Assembly: GCA_021811315.1 (NCBI GenBank)
Contig: JAJZPF010000007.1
Span: 34,067 to 98,066 of the forward strand
DNA: 64,000 nt
Reading direction: 5' to 3'
DNA from: a bacterium
GTDB lineage: Bacteria; Elusimicrobiota; Elusimicrobia; Elusimicrobiales; UBA9959
Part shown: positions 62,059 to 64,000 of the stretch, one piece after another
Layout of the letters: each line of letters opens with the position of its first letter
Position numbering within the stretch: the stretch's first letter is position 1
The notes under the pieces: model-generated
What the model saw: the letters and a program-made list of their open reading frames with translations, nothing else
Databases searched by the model: none
Told to the model about the DNA's origin: nothing
Position numbers and translations under genes: made by a program

Positions 62059-62450
62059 ACCAGGTCTTGTATCGTGATCCCTTCAATATCCAGGAGCATC
62101 CGCGCTTCTATCGCTTCTATCCTGTGGCGAAGAAGACAGGCGTCGTGGTCCTGGCACACTTTTTTCCCGAAGACGCATTCGCTTATTTTCAGCGGGCCCT
62201 GCAGCGCGGCCACAAGATCGCTCAGCCTTATATTTTCCGGGGTCCTGGCCAGCGCGAAACCGCCGCCTTTGCCTTTGACGGCCTGCAGTATTCCGGTCCT
62301 GTGGAGCTTTTGCAGTATTTTGCGGAGGAAAGGCCTGGCAACGTTCACCGCTTCCTGCATCTGGGTGACGGAAACGGTGGGTTTATTTGCCCTGGCCATA
62401 AAAATCAGCGCCCTGGCGGCATAATCCACATTTCTATTGATAAGTTTCAT
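62055..62450 (-). CDS. Rrf2-family iron-sulphur transcriptional regulator
   Basis: A 131-residue winged-helix regulator: N-terminal DNA-binding helices (VDYAARALIFMARANKP, MQEAVNVARPFLRKILQKLH), wing VKGKGGGFALA, and three Cys (C92, C99, C105 in ECVFGKKVCQDHDACLL), spaced as in [Fe-S]-binding members such as IscR, NsrR and RsrR-like proteins. It senses iron-sulphur status, NO or redox. It is first in an operon with the ferredoxin-like gene, and a palindrome sits in its own promoter, so autoregulation is likely. Confidence 0.92.
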   Translation of the reverse strand: MKLINRNVDYAARALIFMARANKPTVSVTQMQEAVNVARPFLRKILQKLHRTGILQAVKGKGGGFALARTPENIRLSDLVAALQGPLKISECVFGKKVCQDHDACLLRHRIEAIEARMLLDIEGITIQDLV

Positions 62451-62460
62451 TCTGATTGAT

Positions 62461-62489
62461 AGGATACCAGACGGGTATCATTCTGTCAA
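62461..62489 (-). promoter_or_regulatory. Rrf2 operon promoter with embedded operator palindrome
   Basis: On the minus strand TTGACA (62489-62484), a 17-base spacer and TATCCT (62466-62461). A 6-5-6 inverted repeat GATACC/GGTATC at 62463-62479 occupies the spacer and touches the -10, an ideal place for a repressor to block RNA polymerase. The ATG lies ten bases after the -10, giving a leader of only a few bases. Confidence 0.75.
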
Positions 62490-62511
62490 GGCCTGAAATA
62501 CGCGCATATTC

Positions 62512-62540
62512 TTCGTTTTCCCGCCTTTCTTTAGTAGAAT
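62512..62540 (+). promoter_or_regulatory. Possible promoter of the MORN/YwqK-repeat gene
   Basis: TTCGTT at 62512-62517, a 17-base spacer and TAGAAT at 62535-62540. The -35 is weak. The gene's GGAGG ribosome site follows at about 62550. Confidence 0.4.
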
Positions 62541-62557
62541 AGGATATCGGAGGCTTC

Positions 62558-63676
62558 ATGAAACTGCTGATCTATACTTTTTTACTTCTGCTGCCCGGCT
62601 TTTGCCGGGCCGATACCTTTGTATTGAAGGACGGGGCGAAACTCGAAGGAGAAGTCACCGGCGAAATGGACGGGGCCTTGCTGGTCAGGACAAAATACGG
62701 TTCGCTCACGATAAACAAAGCCGATATACAGGAACAGAAGGCCGAGCCCGCCCCCGCCGCAGCAACGCCTGCCGCGCCCGCCGAGCTCCCGGCGGCCCTG
62801 CCCGCGGCTATAGCGGTTTCAACGGAAGCCGGCATAGAAATTTCAACGGCTCTGCCCGAGGCAGCGGCGGCCCCCGCCCCTAAATTGACTTTCCAGACCA
62901 TATTCCCGAGCTCGATGACGCGGCAGCTGGTCTATATCGAGAGCGGCGTGGCCATAGCTACCGAAACTTTCGACGCGAACGGCGTCCTTGCCCTGACCGA
63001 GGGCTCGATAGGCGACGGGACCTATACCGAATATTACCCGGAAGGCGGCCTGAAAACGGTGAAGACCATGATGAGCGGGAAGGCCAACGGAACGCTTAAA
63101 GCTTTCTTCCCCTCCGGAGCGCTGCAGATAGAGGCTTATTACCTGGCCGGCGGCAAAGAGGGTCCGTTCAAATTCTTCACGGAGGACGGGAAGCTTCTTA
63201 TGGAGGCCGCGTACAAGAACGACCGGCTCAACGGCTGGAAGAAAGAGTTCGGCCCCGACGGCAAGACCGTCTCCGAGTTTTACTACGCGGACGACCAGCT
63301 GGCCAGGCCCCCCGACCCCCGCGCGGTTCCCGCGGCGGCTGCAGCGGCGGCGGAGGCAAAAGCGGTTCCCGCCGAACCCGAGTCCGGGATCACGGTCAAA
63401 GTGGCGAGGCAGGCGCGCGGAGAGCTGTTCACTTTCAGGCTCAACGGCAAGTACATAGGGAAAGTCCGCCTGGACAAAGAATTCAACCTGATAAGCCAGG
63501 AAGGCAAGATCCCGGACGGCACGATAAAAGCATACACGCAGGACGGGAGACTTCAGAAAGAATTCGTTTATCTGAAGAACGCCCTCAAGACGCTGAACGT
63601 CTATGAGCCCGGCGGCCCGCTGAAAGCGGAATATACCTACGTTGAAAACGAAGCCGTAAAAAAAACCGCGCCGTAA
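62558..63676 (+). CDS. Secreted MORN/YwqK-repeat protein
   Basis: A 372-residue exported protein: signal peptide (LLIYTFLLLLPGFCRA), a small beta domain (TFVLKDGAKLEGEVTGEMDG, LLVRTKYGSLTINKADI), and an Ala/Pro-rich linker. MORN_2/YwqK-type repeats follow (TYTEYYPEGGLKTVKTMMSG, LKAFFPSGALQIEAYYLAGG, FKFFTEDGKLLMEAAYKNDR, KKEFGPDGKTVSEFYYADDQ). After a second Ala-rich linker come two more such repeats at the C-terminus. YwqK repeats occur in antitoxins of polymorphic-toxin systems and in envelope proteins; no toxin gene is adjacent, so an immunity role is not supported here. Confidence 0.8.
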   Translation: MKLLIYTFLLLLPGFCRADTFVLKDGAKLEGEVTGEMDGALLVRTKYGSLTINKADIQEQKAEPAPAAATPAAPAELPAALPAAIAVSTEAGIEISTALPEAAAAPAPKLTFQTIFPSSMTRQLVYIESGVAIATETFDANGVLALTEGSIGDGTYTEYYPEGGLKTVKTMMSGKANGTLKAFFPSGALQIEAYYLAGGKEGPFKFFTEDGKLLMEAAYKNDRLNGWKKEFGPDGKTVSEFYYADDQLARPPDPRAVPAAAAAAAEAKAVPAEPESGITVKVARQARGELFTFRLNGKYIGKVRLDKEFNLISQEGKIPDGTIKAYTQDGRLQKEFVYLKNALKTLNVYEPGGPLKAEYTYVENEAVKKTAP

Positions 63677-63697
63677 TTGTCCCCCCGCTCAAAGCAA

Positions 63698-63730
63698 AAA
63701 AGGCCGTCCCCTGAAGAGGACGGCCTTTTA
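63698..63730 (+). terminator. Intrinsic terminator of the MORN-repeat gene
   Basis: AAAAGGCCGTCC, an eight-base loop region and GGACGGCCTTTT form a long stem bordered by A- and T-runs, so it can act in both directions. It ends the plus-strand gene and may also shield the tRNA gene's minus-strand transcript. Confidence 0.88.
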
Positions 63731-63737
63731 GATTACT

Positions 63738-63810
63738 GGGCCCGGAAGGACTTGAACCTTCGACCCAACGATTATGAGTCGTTTGCTCTAACCAACTGAG
63801 CTACGGGCCC
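63738..63810 (-). tRNA. tRNA with anticodon CAT (elongator Met, or Ile2)
   Basis: A 73-base cloverleaf on the minus strand: acceptor GGGCCCG/CGGGCCC, D arm GCTCAGTTGGTTAGAGC, anticodon loop CTCATAA, and T arm GAAGGTTCAAGTCCTTC. CCA is not encoded. The anticodon stem CGACTCATAATCG looks much like tRNA-Ile2 genes whose C34 is modified to lysidine, yet elongator Met tRNAs share the D and T arms. I cannot settle the identity by eye. It is not an initiator, as the acceptor pair is G-C. Confidence 0.92.
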
Positions 63811-63860
63811 TTAAAGCTTATATTGACGCCTGAATAATAATTCTAGCAAATTTTTAATAG

Positions 63861-64000
63861 TGTCCCATAGTCGTAGAATTATCCAATGCAACATGATGGT
63901 GAAAATATCCCCGTTTCCAACGCAACATGATGGTGAAATTACTCCGACCTTGATAATGCGCTGGATTCCGTCCATAATCTATAGCTATGACCATGGACAT
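63861..64000. mobile_element. Possible end of an insertion sequence (IS21-like direct repeats), cut by the window
   Basis: From TGTCCCATAG at 63861 onward there is no gene, but a 22-base unit containing GCAACATGATGGTGAAA occurs twice, at 63883-63904 and 63917-63938 (one mismatch, 34-base spacing). Multiple short direct repeats near a TG-starting end are typical of the IS21 family. A reading frame may start at 63988 (MTMD...), but only four codons are visible. The stretch 63811-63860 is A+T-rich and otherwise empty. Confidence 0.35.

Noticed and set aside
62558..63676. An antitoxin or immunity-protein call from the YwqK-type repeats
   Set aside because: No toxin-like gene is adjacent and the protein has a signal peptide, so such a role is unsupported.

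Overview
The window reads as a piece of a G+C-rich chromosome from a Gram-negative-type bacterium. It encodes a secretin and the PilM-N-O-P inner parts of a type IV pilus machine, two O-antigen-ligase-like membrane proteins, a PorV-like outer-membrane protein and an HldD-like sugar epimerase. ATP-dependent PEP carboxykinase, an [Fe-S]-type Rrf2 regulator, a ferredoxin-like protein, a SWIB-domain protein and both an F-type and a V/A-type rotary ATPase suit an anaerobic or facultative organism. The mix reminds me of Elusimicrobiota, but that is a low-confidence impression; no rRNA is present.

Layout. 1-1726: 3' part of a PcrA/UvrD helicase and a NUDIX hydrolase (plus strand). 1740-11860: one long minus-strand operon, pilM-N-O-P-Q, two Wzy_C proteins, a phospholipase D/cardiolipin synthase-like protein and a secreted unknown. 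12005-14642: Gfo/Idh/MocA-like protein, a small membrane protein, a 57-residue unknown and a UbiE/MenG methyltransferase. 14643-22999: nine-gene V/A-type ATPase operon (minus). 23199-40769: a visibly A+T-richer 17.6-kb block with seven minus-strand genes, all predicted secreted or outer-membrane. They include a 3394-residue repeat protein next to a PorV homologue. The block has a consensus promoter at its upstream end and is bounded by 101-bp direct repeats of the 3' end of atpC. 40817-48855: F-type ATPase operon (minus), with an epimerase gene between atpA and atpG. 48894-50600: three-receiver/GGDEF protein. 50613-54276: Cys-rich and TPR secreted proteins, serine protease, SWIB protein and a frameshifted BRO-N-type gene. 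54536-59651: pckA, aminotransferase, tRNA-Cys, glutaminase and a DUF1848 protein. 59744-63676: zinc-ribbon membrane protein, secreted unknown, Rrf2/ferredoxin pair and a MORN/YwqK-repeat protein. The window ends with a tRNA carrying anticodon CAT and what may be the end of an insertion sequence.

How the parts fit. The pilus operon probably builds the alignment complex and secretin of a type IV pilus or related secretion machine; the two ligase-like proteins could glycosylate pilin or surface polymers. The island looks like a self-contained cell-surface module: a giant Ig/FN3-like protein with a FlgD/type-IX-like C-terminal domain, a PorV-like outer-membrane partner, an M23 peptidase, duplicated beta-propeller-like proteins and a fibre-like protein. 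It sits between the two ATPase operons as though inserted at the 3' end of atpC, but I see no integrase. Candidates for second looks are this island, its leader with a terminator-like hairpin, the epimerase inside the atp operon, and several long intergenic palindromes.
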